Positions 21,925 to 33,061 of a DNA stretch of 64,000 nucleotides are shown piece after piece. The DNA is from Staphylotrichum longicolle. Taxonomy: Eukaryota > Ascomycota > Sordariomycetes > Sordariales > Chaetomiaceae. The notes beneath the pieces were generated by a model. That model was not told the origin of the DNA, made no database searches, and saw only the letters and a program-made list of their open reading frames with translations. How positions within the stretch are numbered: position 1 is the stretch's first letter; every line of letters starts with the position of its first letter. The position numbers were made by a program, and so were the translations under genes. The stretch spans positions 1,498,468 to 1,562,467 of the forward strand of contig JAHCVI010000005.1 of NCBI GenBank assembly GCA_019096155.1, in the 5' to 3' direction.

Positions 21925-23206
21925 TCAAGCACCACCGGCATTGTACGCAATACGATCCGCAGACCCTTTCCTGTCTCTCATCCCCTTATTTGCCGCACTC
22001 AGCAGTCGCTTCTTCACCTCACTCCCCGACAACCCTTCCCTCGCAATAAAGTACGCCGCCAACCCAGCAACATGTGGCGCTGCCACGCTCGTCCCGCTCA
22101 ATGCGCTGGTCGCCTTGTCCGTTTCGTTCGACGCGCTCTCCACCCCTACCCCAGGCGCAAACACATCCATCCCGCTCCCCCAGTTCGAAAACTCGGCCCT
22201 CGTATCCTGCCTATCCATCGCCCCGACCGTCACCGCACTCGCAGCCGAAGCGGGCGACCACTCCGCCACATCCCCACCATCATTCCCCGCGGCCGCCACA
22301 ACCGTCATGCCCGCGTCCGTCGCCGCCTGTACCCCATCATTCACCGACTCGGTATACGCCCCCGTCAACGACATGTTCACCACCGCCTTGCGCACCACCC
22401 CGCGCCGCTTGGCGTCGTCGACGGCCCAGTTCAGCCCGCGCAACAAACCCGACATGCTGCCCGTCCCGGTCTTGTCCAGCACTTTGACGGCCACCACCGT
22501 CGCCTTCTTGGCCACGCCGTAGGTTCCCCCGGAGATGATGCCCGCGACGTGCGTGCCGTGGCCGTCTTCGTCAGTGTCGGGTGAGGAGGCGACGAAGTTG
22601 GCGCCCCAGACGGCGCGGGAGGGCGCGAATTCTGCGTGTGAGAGGCGGATGCCCGTGTCGAGCACGTAGATGCGCGTGTCGTGCCCGGCGGTGTCGCTGT
22701 AGTAGTAGGTGTCGGGGTGGTTGCGGGCACGGTGGGAGATGCGGGCGAGGCCCCAGGGCGCGTGGGATTGGGTGACCATGGTTCTTTTGGAGTGAGGGTT
22801 GGCGATGGCGGTGCTTTTGATGATGGTGTCGCGTTCGATGTAGTCGATCTGGGGTAGTTGGAATGTTAGGGGGGATGTGATGGGGAATTTATGGATTGCT
22901 TACCAGGTCACAGTCCGTGAGGAGGATGAGTTCCGACGGCGGGATCTCAGCGACATAACCTTGCAGACCCGGGATGGTGAACTTGTCAAAGATCCCCTTC
23001 CGGCTTGCGTTGCGCGCCTTGCCGTCGATGTCCTCCTCATGACTCTTTCTCCTGATGGAACCGACGTTGGGTTTGTACTTGACAATGTACGTGTCGGGAA
23101 TGAGAAGATCTGCAAGCAATCCATCGTTCTTGATAGGTGCCGCACCGAGGGCCAGAGGGAAACCAATGACTGTTAGCAAACAAACGAACAGCGTAGTCAA
23201 CTTCAT
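21925..23206 (-). CDS. Secreted subtilisin-like serine protease (S8, proteinase K type)
   Basis: Spliced product of 408 residues; the exons on the minus strand are 22904-23206 and 21925-22848, with a 55-nt intron at 22849-22903 (GTAAGC...CCCTAAC...CCCCAG). A signal peptide (MKLTTLFVCLLTVIGFPLALG) is followed by an I9 inhibitor propeptide (DTYIVKYKPN...). The catalytic domain shows the full S8 triad: Asp in VLDTGI (about 165), His in DGHGTHVAG (about 198) and Ser in SGTSVAAPHVAG (about 355). The oxyanion Asn is in AAAGNDGG. The protease is probably matured by removal of the propeptide near HSKRTMVTQSHAPWGL and acts outside the cell in nitrogen scavenging or nutrition (family knowledge). Lengths match proteinase K-like enzymes and the frame is unbroken. 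Confidence 0.93.
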
Positions 23207-23761
23207 GGTCGCAAAGTTAACCATGGCCGAAAGGAGCCAGAACATGGGCCGAATGAATGTGTTAGCCGAGCGGGCGTGAAGCCTCGGCTCGCCGGTTTGC
23301 CAGCTCAAACTACCTACCCAAGGCAGCAAGCTCAGTCGCCGTCTGTCAAGAGTACACAGCAAAGACTTCTGTTTTGAACATTTATTTGGGAAGGTTTTCT
23401 CGGGCCCGGAGGTCCGTGATGTGAGCGGCTCTTCCCGAGATGAAGATTTGCAAGTAGCACATCAACCTGATGATCCGCATTGCAGATCATCAGCCCAGCA
23501 AACGGGTCCCACAGCTTCCGCACTGCGTGTCTCAATTGAGAACAAGGCATGGACATGAAGACATTGAATGGACGATAACAGCAGCACGACCAATGGGCAT
23601 GTCTCTCCAGCGGTTATGGCGCTGGTTGTGACATCCTAGAACCGAGACATCTTCTTTTGCATGGATAACAGGAATCAAAACGATTGGCGCCCGCCGCAGA
23701 GTAACGTCTCAGAAGACACACGCGGACTCTTCACCACCACCAAACTGCTTCCCCCCAGCCC
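23207..23761. other. Promoter side of the subtilisin gene
   Basis: Holds the upstream region of the protease gene and the 3' flank of the next gene. No separate gene is seen. Confidence 0.5.
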
Positions 23762-24587
23762 TCATTCACCCCCCATCCCCTTGAAAACCTTCTCCACAAT
23801 ATCCCACTCCTCATTGCTCCTCCTCTTCCTCTCCATCTCGGCCACCATCGTAACAAACACCTCCTCAAACTGCTCCCCCGTAACCCAGCCTCCGCACCTC
23901 CAACCTGCCCTCCAACCGCCCCGTCGCGTCCCCACCTTGGCCCCATCCCCCGCCACAAACCTGGCCACCCACGCCCCCTCCGCGCTCCCGGTCGCTCAAC
24001 ACCAGCGCCCCGTCCTCCACGCCCACTCCATCTTCCCCTTTGCCCCTCCACCCAGCCCAGTCTGCGAGACGAACCGCTTGCGGAAGTGGTATCGGTAGCC
24101 GCGAAATAGGCGTCTACCTTGTCGGTCGTGAAGGAATGGAAGAGTGCGCCGCCGAGTTCGGAGCGCGCGGCGCTGCTGCCGTCGCCGTAGAGGATGGTGA
24201 GCTTGGTGTCGTGGCCCAGGAGGAAGGGTAGAGGACGGTGAGGAGCGGGGTGGAGCGGTCCGGGGAGAGGAGGGTCATTTGGCGCTTGGCGGTGGGGAGG
24301 TAGGGGTATTCGAGTGAGGTGTACGTCGTTGTGGGGGTCGGTTGAGGTTGTTGCGGAATCAAGGGGTGTGGGACTGTGTGTGGTTCGAGGTGGTAGTATC
24401 GCTGATGTGGTTGCTGAGGAAGAGGGGGCTGCGGAGGTGGGCCATGGGTTGCGGTGTAAGGTGCATGTGGGAATGCAGGGCTTTGGTGGCAGTTTGGGAC
24501 ATTTGGAGGGAACGGGGGGAGGCTGTCCATGTTTGGTGCAGAGGTATAAGCGGGCGGTGGCCCTGGTGGAGGTTTGCCGAATGACAT
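23762..24587 (-). pseudogene. Proline-rich protein gene with several frame breaks
   Basis: The minus strand begins MSFGKPPPGPPPAYTSAP and continues as a Pro/Gln/His-rich region, then a folded-looking part: SLEYPYLPTAKRQMTLLSPD, GHDTKLTILYGDGSSAARSE, FHSFTTDKVDAYF, GYRYHFRKRFVSQTG, AWVARFVAGDGAKVG and EQFEEVFVTMVAEMERKRRS, ending KVFKGMGGE at 23762. These pieces are collinear but lie in alternating frames. One base is missing at GGG 24226-24228 and one near 24102-24104, with at least two more breaks between about 23890 and 24050. The layout (Pro-rich N terminus plus a compact beta-rich domain) recalls fungal tubby-like or LURP-type proteins, but I cannot assign the family. This is the most heavily broken gene in the window. 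Confidence 0.5.
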
Positions 24588-25440
24588 GTTGCTGAATGAG
24601 GTGGTTTGGGGTGTTATCTGGGATCAAGAGATTAAGACAAGTTGACTTGTAGCAAAAAGCGAAGGGGCTCAGGTGATATTTGTAGGCTGGCCTCTGCCTC
24701 CAGGTCAAGAGGCAGGGTGGCAGAAGAAAGCTTATTCAATCCGGTATGACATTCTGCGCTCGATGCTGACCGGGATGCTGAGACCGTCAGCTGGGGCGCC
24801 AAGACCGCCTGAACGGGGTCCATTCAAGGTTCCGGGACGACAAATCACTGGCTCCGGTTGCGCGGACCATTTCCTAAAAAGGAAACATAAAAGGCCAAGA
24901 AACGGCGCCCCCACACAGCCACCAAGAACCGGAAGCCCTGGGCATGATCGAAGACCAAGGGGAAGCAAAGATTGGAAACCAAAATGTGGTGGTAAGATTT
25001 GTCTCGCCTGTGTCAGTTGACACCGCCTCAACTCTGCAATCTTCCGGTTTTGTACATGCAACGTCTCTCAGGATCCCAGCAGGCCTCGGAGCACGCTGTC
25101 GTGTTGCTCAAGGTTTGGTTTCATGCAGAACTGGAAGGTACCTGTCATGATGGCACTCCAATACATTGAAACAGTACTCAAACAACAACGTCGGTGGGAT
25201 ATGTCAAGATAGGTAAATATGGCGGGTGAAATTCAAGTTGAAAATGGCCGTCAATACAAGATTGCTGCTGCGATTCGTCCACCGAACGTCAACACACCTG
25301 ATGAGACAAATGCAGAGAATGCCAGGAGGGGTTAAAATGCTCAAAGCCGCAGTCAAGGTGTTGTTTCAGCGGCCCAGAGACAAGCTGGGCTTGACCAAAC
25401 CAACGAACACGACTTTCCCATTCTCGTAGCCAACTCTCAC
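24588..25440. other. Intergenic region between proline-rich gene and AA9 gene
   Basis: No gene recognised. The small plus-strand frames lack a domain or splice support. Confidence 0.45.
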
Positions 25441-26261
25441 TCAAGCCGGGCACGTCATCGGCCTCGGGCCCGGCGCCGTGTACGGCTTCCTCCCATTATC
25501 CGGGACGCCATTCACCCAAATCTGAATCAAGACGCCCGGATCATTCTGCTGGTACGCACCGGAATGCTCACCGTCTGCGTCGGCACGTAACTCCCCACCC
25601 AGCAACGTTCAGCTGCGCACACGACTGATAGAACTGCGCCCCCATGTTCCCATACGCCGAGTGCAGCGCCAACAGCTCCTGCCGCAACAGATACTGGCCT
25701 GGCGCCAGGCACTGGGGGATGTTGGCGTACGACCAGCCCCCGCCGATCATGTTATCCACGCCCCACTTGCCCGTGGACGGGTTGAAGCTGTCCTCGTGGA
25801 TCTTGAACCACCGGAGGCCGTTGGCCGACGCGGTCGCGGCGTTGTCCACCTTGGCCATGTACGTGGAGATGGGGCCTTTGTGGGAGGCGGCGATCGGGTT
25901 GTCCGGGTCGTTGGACCACTGCGCGCCGCTGATGACGTGACCCCACCAGGCCCCGATGCGGTCGCCCGCCCGGACGTTGATGACCTGGTTGGACTGGGTG
26001 CCGTAGATGCCGCAAGCGAGCTGGGCGTCGTTGACGTTGTAGACGGTGTTGGGCTGGGTGGGGGCGCGGAGGCCGACGAGATGGCCTTGCTAGACCCCGT
26101 TGACGGAGAGTTTCTAGGGGGGATTGGTGAGCGTTGCGCGTTGTGTCTGGTGGCAGGGTGGAATGTGGGTTGCGGCAAGGTGCTCGGGAGGATGGGCTTA
26201 CTTGAAAGATGCTGTGTGCCTGGGCTGAGGCAGCCAGGGCGATGATGGCGTTGAACTTCAT
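25441..26261 (-). pseudogene. AA9 lytic polysaccharide monooxygenase, disrupted copy
   Basis: Exon 1 (26202-26261) encodes MKFNAIIALAASAQA followed by HSIFQ, so the mature protein would start with the copper-binding His1. An 88-nt intron (26114-26201, GTAAGC...CTAG) leads to KLSVNGV. An in-frame TAG at 26090-26092 follows, then QGHLVGLRAPTQPNTVYN, WWGHVISGAQW, SHKGPISTYMAKV (second brace His) and QFYQSCAQLNVAG (axial Tyr). The end (SYVPTQTVSIP, then GAYQQNDPGVLIQIWVNGVP to TGA at 25441) needs one base added near 25598-25600 and another near 25559-25560. AA9 enzymes cut cellulose oxidatively. The active-site residues are all present, but the stop and two frameshifts would abolish the protein unless they are sequence errors. 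A TATA box remains upstream. Confidence 0.85.
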
Positions 26262-27638
26262 GATCACAAAGATGAATCAAAGACGATGTAATTTAGAAGG
26301 AACTTGTAGAAGGAAGTTGGGAACAATTGCAAAGTCAACATGAGGTCGGTCGGTCTCATTTGCTTTATACCCGAGAAAGTGTGATACTATCTGGGATTCG
26401 TGATGTTTAACCTGCTCTCCCTTTCAAGCTATTGCCTCTTGCATGACCACCAGAACGGACACCGCTCTTCCGAATGTATCAATCAGAGATCAACTGGTCA
26501 GCAGGCCTTCCTCAATTCTTCCCATCTCTTGGACGTCTTTCTGATGATTTTCCTTGGCTGTGATAAACACGAAAGCAAAAATGAATGTCCGCGGTTGGTT
26601 AAGTCTCACCGGACGTGTTCCCTCCGCCCTCCCCGACTTCCCCAGATTCTTGGTGCTCGTGGGAGTCCGGGTGATAACTTGACGGTATCTTGGCGCTTTC
26701 TTGGAACCAAACGACCGGGTTTGATCATGTCCAACTACCGGAGTACGGTAGGTGGTTACATTAACTCAAGGCTCATCTGAAGAAGAGAAGTCAGGTACCA
26801 ACCAAACGCCCCATTAGTTGACTAACTGGCAAGAGTCGCGGAGGTTTGGGTTGTGGCTTAGGTAAAAGGCCTAGCATCTAGGGTTGCTGTTCAAAGGAAC
26901 TTTACTTGAGATGTAAGCCCAGGGCTGGTGATGAATGAGAAGTCCTTGCTCACCGGGGGGGAAAGGGGAGGTTTATCGTGGGCCCTAGGAGGGCACCACA
27001 AAAGGACAGGAGCACTTTGGTGTGTGGAATTTGTCAGGTTCTGTTGCCGCAGAAGCTGACAGAGTTGTGGCTCTGCGCCTGGTTTCCTGTGCGTGGCTCA
27101 GGTGTCACTGCTTCCCAGCCGGTGCCATATCGATCAGATTAACCAGGTGCCTCGAAGGGCGGAGGCGGGGTATCCGCGTTCTTTTCGGGTAAAATATCAA
27201 CAACGTAGCGGTCCGTCAAGACTATCCCAATTCGCCAGAAGGCATGGACCCGGTCAAACTGAGATCGTTGGTGGGTGCGGAGGGTCTTTTGCGGTCTTGG
27301 ACGGTTCATGGTCCTGTGAGATGTCCTGTTCCTCAACGCATGGATATTAAACCATTTTCTCTGCTCTTTATTAGCCTCAGAAAATGCCAGGTGTCAATTG
27401 ACAGTTCTACCCTGGTTCGTGGAGATGCGATTCCCCGCTCGGACGAGAGGGCTCCGACTAGTACCTAAGCACCTCTTGACGAAAATACCACGATCAGGAG
27501 CAGGTGACTGACTACAAGCCTTGCTCTTGGCGGACTACAAATACTTCATGTTTCGTGGTCACCAACATATCCCGCTCCAGCATCGCGTTGCCTTCATCTG
27601 TGCCATAAGTGATTCGGACTTTGTGACCTGGCACCACC
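26262..27638. other. Shared upstream region of the divergent AA9 and CE3-like genes
   Basis: A 1.4-kb divergent promoter region between two secreted carbohydrate-active genes. No gene of its own is seen. It includes the AA9 TATA box and a G-run near 26957-26963. Confidence 0.5.
26364..26369 (-). promoter_or_regulatory. TATA box upstream of the AA9 gene
   Basis: TATAAA on the minus strand (in GGGTATAAAGC), about 103 bp before the AA9 start codon, so the core promoter looks intact although the coding frame is not. Confidence 0.5.
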
Positions 27639-28442
27639 ATGGCCACCTTTCGCCGCCTCCTTGCCTTCCTGGGCGTCATGCTCGCCATGACATCCATCAG
27701 CTCTGCGCAATCGTCTGGCCAAGTCCGTATCATGGCGCTCGGAGACTCCATCACTGGCAGTCCTGTAAGCCTCTTCTCCCGCCCACCATGTCCCGTCACC
27801 CCCCGGCTGACGTATTCAGGGTTGCTGGCGTGCCCTTCTCTGGCAAAAGCTGCAGAATGCGGGCATCACCAACACAAAGTTTGTTGGGACGCTGCCGGCT
27901 CAGGGCTGTGGATTCAGCTATGACGGGGCCAACGAAGGCCACGGCGGTATCCTAGCCACGGGCATCGTTGCGCGGAGAGAGCTGGTTGGCTGGCTGTCGT
28001 CGACTCGTCCCGATGTGGTCATGATGCATCTCGGCACGAACGACGTTTGGAACAACCAAAGCCCGGCACAGATCCTGGCAGCGTATGGGACGATGGTTGA
28101 CTGGATGCGGGAGAGCAAGAGGAGCATGAAGATTCTGGTACGTGCTTTTTGATACCAGTTGATGTGAGATTTGTTGACCGTCGGCAACAGGTCGCCCAAA
28201 TCATACCCATGAGACCGTCTAACTGCCCGCAGTGCGGTGACCGGGTTGTTGCGTTGAATAACGCAATCCCGGGGTGGGCTGCCTCAAAGAACACAACTGA
28301 GAGTCCCATTGTTGTCGTGGATTGCTGGACTGGTTTTGATCCGAGCAGAGACACCGGGGATGGAGTCCATCCGAACAATTCAGGAAACGAGAAGTTGGCA
28401 AACTGCTGGTACGGGTCGCTTGCGCGGGCCATCAAGGGTTGA
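27639..28442 (+). CDS. Secreted SGNH-hydrolase esterase, CE3-like (acetyl xylan esterase type)
   Basis: Exons 27639-27764, 27820-28137 and 28191-28442 give 231 residues; the introns are 55 and 53 nt and both are in phase 0. The signal peptide is MATFRRLLAFLGVMLAMTSISSA. SGNH blocks: IMALGDSITGS with nucleophile Ser about 37, Gly in the block II region (GHGGILATG), LGTND with Asn about 116 and GDGVHPNNSGNEKLA with Asp about 205 and His about 208. The compact length and the DGVHPN block fit the CE3 family, whose members deacetylate xylan (family knowledge). It lies divergent from the AA9 gene with 1.4 kb between them, a plausible plant-biomass pair. Without splicing the frame breaks at both intron sites. 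Confidence 0.87.
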
Positions 28443-28714
28443 ACAATTTGGGAAGTAGATTGGCACATGCACGAATCAGGGTCAAGCACCTAAGGTACAT
28501 AACTAGCTGCTGAGCAAAGCTAGGCCGTGCTCGCCTCTCAGTGGCTTGTCGCTCGTCGTTCTAATTTGACCTAGTAACAAATCACTGCTTGACTTGCGGT
28601 GTCCTTTACTCCGGAGTCGTGTGGAAACAAGTAGAGTTGTGGAGTTGGCATGACCGTCCCATCCCGCTCAAGCCGGGCAATTTGCACATCCAAACAAACC
28701 ATTGTTAGCCTCAA

Positions 28715-29155
28715 ATGGCAACCAAAAGGACGGCCCTAGAGTGGATCAGCCTCTCAATGGCCCAGATTTACTTCGTAGTCTTGGCCTGCGGCTCTCTTCC
28801 GAGCCAGCAACGCGGCGGCAAAGTTCCAGTCACACCTTGCCCGACGAGAGCAAAGCTTGACCCGGAGCTAAGATCGTTGGCCCTGCAAGCCAAGGCAGAG
28901 AAGAGAGCTAATATCAAGTGTGCGGCTGCGCCAGCACGACAATACCGGCCCCATGGTGTTCCGTCGCCATGGTTTGTGACTCCCGGGCCGCAAGCACAGA
29001 AATGCAATGTGACAGTGCACGGAATTAAGTTCGACTGCAGGGTGTGTGGTCTGGATGGAATGGCCATGGAAAGTGGCAGTTGGCAAAATCGGACTCGCCA
29101 TCTCTCGGCGGGATCCAGTCCCTTGGAGTTCGATGTCCTGCTCAGCCCAGCATAG
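28715..29155 (+). CDS. Possible small protein, weakly supported
   Basis: A 146-codon ATG frame with moderate codon quality. A hydrophobic stretch near the start (SLSMAQIYFVVLACGS) could be an internal signal or anchor, and cysteines are scattered (FDCRVCGLDG). No domain, intron or homolog is recognised, and the opposite strand is also open. Confidence 0.2.
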   Translation: MATKRTALEWISLSMAQIYFVVLACGSLPSQQRGGKVPVTPCPTRAKLDPELRSLALQAKAEKRANIKCAAAPARQYRPHGVPSPWFVTPGPQAQKCNVTVHGIKFDCRVCGLDGMAMESGSWQNRTRHLSAGSSPLEFDVLLSPA

Positions 29156-30665
29156 TGGCAAGGCCTGGAAGGGGGAACTCGGGGGTTGATCATGGTGGGC
29201 TCCACGCCTCGACTTCCTTGTCACCAAATCGGCCGGCCGTTCCATGGCGACTGACTTCTGGACCCGAGGAGTTTGATGGGGAGAGTGCTGGAAGTGAAAG
29301 GCCATGCGTCGAGCCAGAAACGAACAAACAAACTCCCAAAAGACTTGATTTGCTGACCGAGACAAGGCCGCGCAACCACCGAATGCAAACAGCCGACTGA
29401 AGCCAAGCTGCCAAAAAATGAACCAACGGATTCCTGCGGAGAGGCGCGTAAAATTGTGAGCGGGATAGAGGCACGCGCACAAGACGTTGTGTGGACGGCA
29501 TTGGATGACCCGACCAGATTGCCCATCTCGGACGCGCCTGGCAGCAGGGCATGGGCGCTGAATTGGGAAGCTCAGGTGGGAGGCTGAGAACCGCTGACCA
29601 TTAGTTTTCTGATTTTCTGGCGTTGCATCAGTTGCGTCAGTTGCATCAGGTTGCACTCAGGGTCCGGGGCACCGCGGAGCCTCGACAGCCCCACCGTGGC
29701 GCCGTATCGATAACCGCGAGCCGATCGTGCACGTTGCGGAATGCGGGGCAGTGATTGGGCCATCTTGTTCCTGCCAACGTCTCGCCAATGCCCTGCCGAG
29801 CCCGCCAAGGGCTTTAAGAAGGCCGCCAAGCCCATGTCCCGAGCTTGGCTCCAGGCTCTCCAGGCTCTTGCCAACCGCACTTCTTCGACCTCGCACCACA
29901 CGTGCAACCACAACCACAACCACGCTCTGTCGCTCGCAACTCCCCACCGCACTGGACTCGATCGACTTGGTCTCGCTCGCACATGCCGTCTCGGCAAACC
30001 GGCAGTCGCCCACGTCTCCCACGTCGCCTCCTTCGCCCACGGACTCGCCCGCAAGAAAGACAGTCGGAACAGACTATGGGATGCTAGGCTCCTGTGGCGG
30101 ATTCGCTAACGTTGGAGTTTTCTAAGGAATCCGAGGTCGGGCCAGGCCGGGCACAGTCCGGGCACAGTCCGGGCCGTGGCGATACGACCACCAGACAGAG
30201 ACCACAGGCACACCAGGGACTCGCGTGCTCTACTGTGCAGTTCCCACGGCCTGAGTGTGCCAAAATGGGAAACCCAGGGTCGTGCATTCATCACCATGCA
30301 CAAATCTACGAGCCGCTCCCGCAGCGGGCTGGACAGAGCTGCACCATTATGGCTAGCAACAACCCCAGAGTCGCACGCACCCGATAACGTTGCTTCGCAG
30401 CGACTCTCCATGTATTTAGATATCGAATCGAAAAACCAGCGAATAGCCTCCGCTCACAGGCGAGCCAGCCGCGTCAATGGCACCCCACGCGCATGTCCAT
30501 GACTCGATGGAGGGGACTACCACAGTACGGACACACTAGCATGTCCCGATTTTGACACCTCCCCCGAACAGCCAACTGCTGCTTCATGCGGCCCCTCGCG
30601 CCACATGGATTGGCAGCTTGTCCGTTTGCCTCACCGAGCACCCAGGCGGCGTCCCAACCCCGGCC

Positions 30666-30671
30666 CACGTT
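30666..30671 (+). promoter_or_regulatory. Possible weak PHO-type bHLH site CACGTT
   Basis: CACGTT, 447 bp before the permease start. In yeast this is the lower-affinity Pho4 variant, so it may back up the CACGTG box downstream (inference). Confidence 0.3.
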
Positions 30672-30936
30672 TCCTGAGCATGCCGATCTGAGAGGCTCGC
30701 AGGGGATGGGGACCCCCGTCCCAAGCACGACACATGCGGCCCGCCAAGGCTACCCTCAGCCCTCCCGGTCCCCACCCCACCTGCACCACTGGGTCCTCCG
30801 CCGCCAACCGGGACCTCGAGCCCGGATGGCAACTTGAATTCTGGATCTGGTCCACCGAACCGCCAAGATGCGAATGCAGGATGCCGGGTGGGAATTTGGG
30901 AAAAGTCTGTGCCTGCACTCTGCTGCCCACCCATCC

Positions 30937-30942
30937 CACGTG
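30937..30942 (+). promoter_or_regulatory. CACGTG E-box upstream of the phosphate permease
   Basis: Palindromic CACGTG, 176 bp before the permease start codon. The bHLH regulators Pho4 (yeast) and NUC-1 (Neurospora) bind this core at phosphate-starvation genes, including the Neurospora pho-4 promoter, so phosphate control is likely here. Confidence 0.6.
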
Positions 30943-31117
30943 TGTGATAGCCCATCCCCAGTCCTCCCACCCTGTCTGTCCTGCTGGGTTAAATACAGAA
31001 CGGCCGGCCCGCGTCTGCATCCCATCCCTTTCTGCTCATCAGCTCCATCAACCCAGCAGCCCGCGTTGCTGTCTTAGCTGAGCACACGACTGCAGACGGC
31101 AAGACACGACTGCCACC

Positions 31118-33061
31118 ATGCCTCTCCACCAGTTCGACTACCTCTTCGCCATCGGCACCATCTTTGCCGCGCTTGATGCGTGGAACATTGGTGAGCAAAT
31201 CCGCGTCGACGCGTAGCTCGCGACTCCAACAGAGCCAGAGACTGACCCGGCCCCTCCTTCTCAGGTGCCAACGATGTGGCCAACTCGTGGGCGACGTCGG
31301 TCGCCTCCCAGTCCGTGACCTACCTCCAGGCCATGGTCCTCGCCTCCGTTATGGAGTTTGCTGGTTCCGTCGGTGTTGGTGCTCGCGTTGCCGACACCAT
31401 CCGTACCAAGATCGTCGACACATCGCTCTACAAGGAGGACCCGGCCATGCTCATGCTCGGCATGGTTTGCGCCGTCACTGCCTCCTCCATCTATCTCACC
31501 TTCGCTACCAAGATCGGCATGCCCGTGTCTACCACCCACTCCATCTTGGGCGGTGTCATCGGCATGGGTGTCGCCTCCGTCGGTGCTTCAGGTAAGGTGT
31601 AGCGCGAGATTCAACGGGCGGGGATAAGAGTTAACAAGGGATTCACAGGTGTCCAGTGGGTTGGCTCGGGTAGCGGAACTGGCGCCATCAACTCTGGTGT
31701 CGTCCAGGTGTTCCTCGCCTGGATTATCGCCCCTGGTCTTGCAGGCTGCTTCGCGTCCATCATCTTCCTGATCACCAAATACGGCGTCATGATCCGCAAC
31801 AACCCCGCTGTGTGGGCTCTGCGCGTCGTGCCCTTCTATTTTGGCCTGACCGCATCGCTCCTCACCATGTTGCTTCTGTGGAAGGGCGGCTCCTACACCA
31901 TCACCCTCACCGACCCCGAGGTCGCCGGCACCATCGTCGGTGTCGGCGCCGGCTTCGGCCTCCTGATTGCGCTGACTCTGGTGCCCTGGATGTACCGTGT
32001 CGTCATCAAGGGTGACTGGGCTCTCCGTTGGTATCACATCCCTCTCGGCCCCCTCCTGCTTCGTCGCGGGGAGGTCCCTCCCCCGCCTGAGGGTGGGGAC
32101 CACGGCATCAAGGATTACTACGAGGGTCGCCTGACCAAGGCCGAGCTGGACGCCCGGAAGGCCGGTGAGCGTGACGACGTCGAGATTGTCGGCGCTGGCA
32201 ATCCCGAAAAGACCGCCAACGCCGAGGGTTCCGATGCCGGCTCGTCCGAGCGCCCGACCCCGAGCCCTCTGGCCAACGTCACCAAGCCCCGCAAGAGCAT
32301 CGTCGGGCCCAAGCCCGAGGGCAAGTGGTTCGAGGGCGCCGTGCTCTTCTGGTATGTCAAGTGGGCGCTGCTCCGCGGTATCGACCAGGAGGTCGTCAAC
32401 GCCCAGAGCACCAACAGCAAGCTCGCCAGCAACCTCGACGAGATCCACGCCCACGCCACCCACTTCGACAACAAGGCCGAGTACATGTACAGCTTCCTGC
32501 AGATCATGACCGCCGCCACCGCCTCCTTCACCCACGGTGCCAACGATATCGCCAACGCCATCGGCCCTTACGCCACCGTCTTCCAGATCTGGAACGACGG
32601 CGCGCTCCCGGCCAAGGGCAAGTCTGAGGTCCCCGTCTGGATTCTCGTCTTTGGCGGTGCCATGCTCGTCATCGGTGTCTGGACCTACGGCTACAACATC
32701 ATGCGCAACCTGGGCAACCGCCTCACCCTGCAGTCGCCCTCGCGCGGTTTCTCCATGGAGCTCGGCTCTGCCATCACCGTCATCCTGGCCACCCGCCTGA
32801 GTAAGTCCTCTCCGCAACTGACTTCTGGCCACGTACCGGATTCTAACCATACTTGCAGAGCTCCCCATCTCCACCACCCAGTGCATCACCGGTGCCACCG
32901 TCGGTGTCGGTCTCTGCTCCGGCACCTGGCGCACTGTCAACTGGCGCATGGTCCTGTGGATCTACCTCGGCTGGATCATCACCCTGCCCGTCACCGGCAT
33001 CATCTCGGGCTGCCTCATGGGCATCATCATCAACGCTCCCCGCTGGGGCCACTCCGGCTAG
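31118..33061 (+). CDS. pho-4: Sodium/phosphate permease, PiT family (PHO-4/Pho89 type)
   Basis: Four exons: 31118-31190, 31265-31591, 31649-32800 and 32859-33061. The introns of 74, 57 and 58 nt restore phase each time, giving 584 residues. The start ATG lies in GCCACCATGC. The two PiT signature repeats are visible: LDAWNIGANDVANSWATSV near residue 24 (split by intron 1) and SFTHGANDIANAIGPYATVF in the second half. ISTTQCITGATVGVGL near the end is the mate of MPVSTTHSILGGVIGMG near the start. The two membrane halves are separated by a hydrophilic loop rich in P, S, E and K (about 290-380). It is a plasma-membrane high-affinity phosphate importer; the Neurospora PHO-4 homolog is induced by phosphate limitation. 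The upstream CACGTG box agrees. Orthology is inferred from sequence recall only. Confidence 0.93.

Larger units (their letters stand above)
28443..31117. other. Intergenic region upstream of the phosphate permease
   Basis: No firm gene. It contains a weak ORF (28715-29155), a 9-bp triplicate (GTTGCATCA-type, 29622-29648), an 11-bp duplication (CCGGGCACAGT, about 30148-30175), and the CACGTT and CACGTG boxes at 30666 and 30937. Long frames on opposite strands around 29572-30125 face each other and have no family resemblance. Confidence 0.5.

Noticed and set aside
26093..26116. Placing the AA9 exon 2 start after the TAG at 26090-26092 to avoid the stop
   Set aside because: This would delete KLSVNGV, a conserved AA9 segment that directly follows the N-terminal HSIFQ in homologs.
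31588..32949. 453-codon open frame on the minus strand
   Set aside because: It lies wholly opposite the spliced phosphate permease gene and has no domain; it is a composition shadow of a GC-rich gene.
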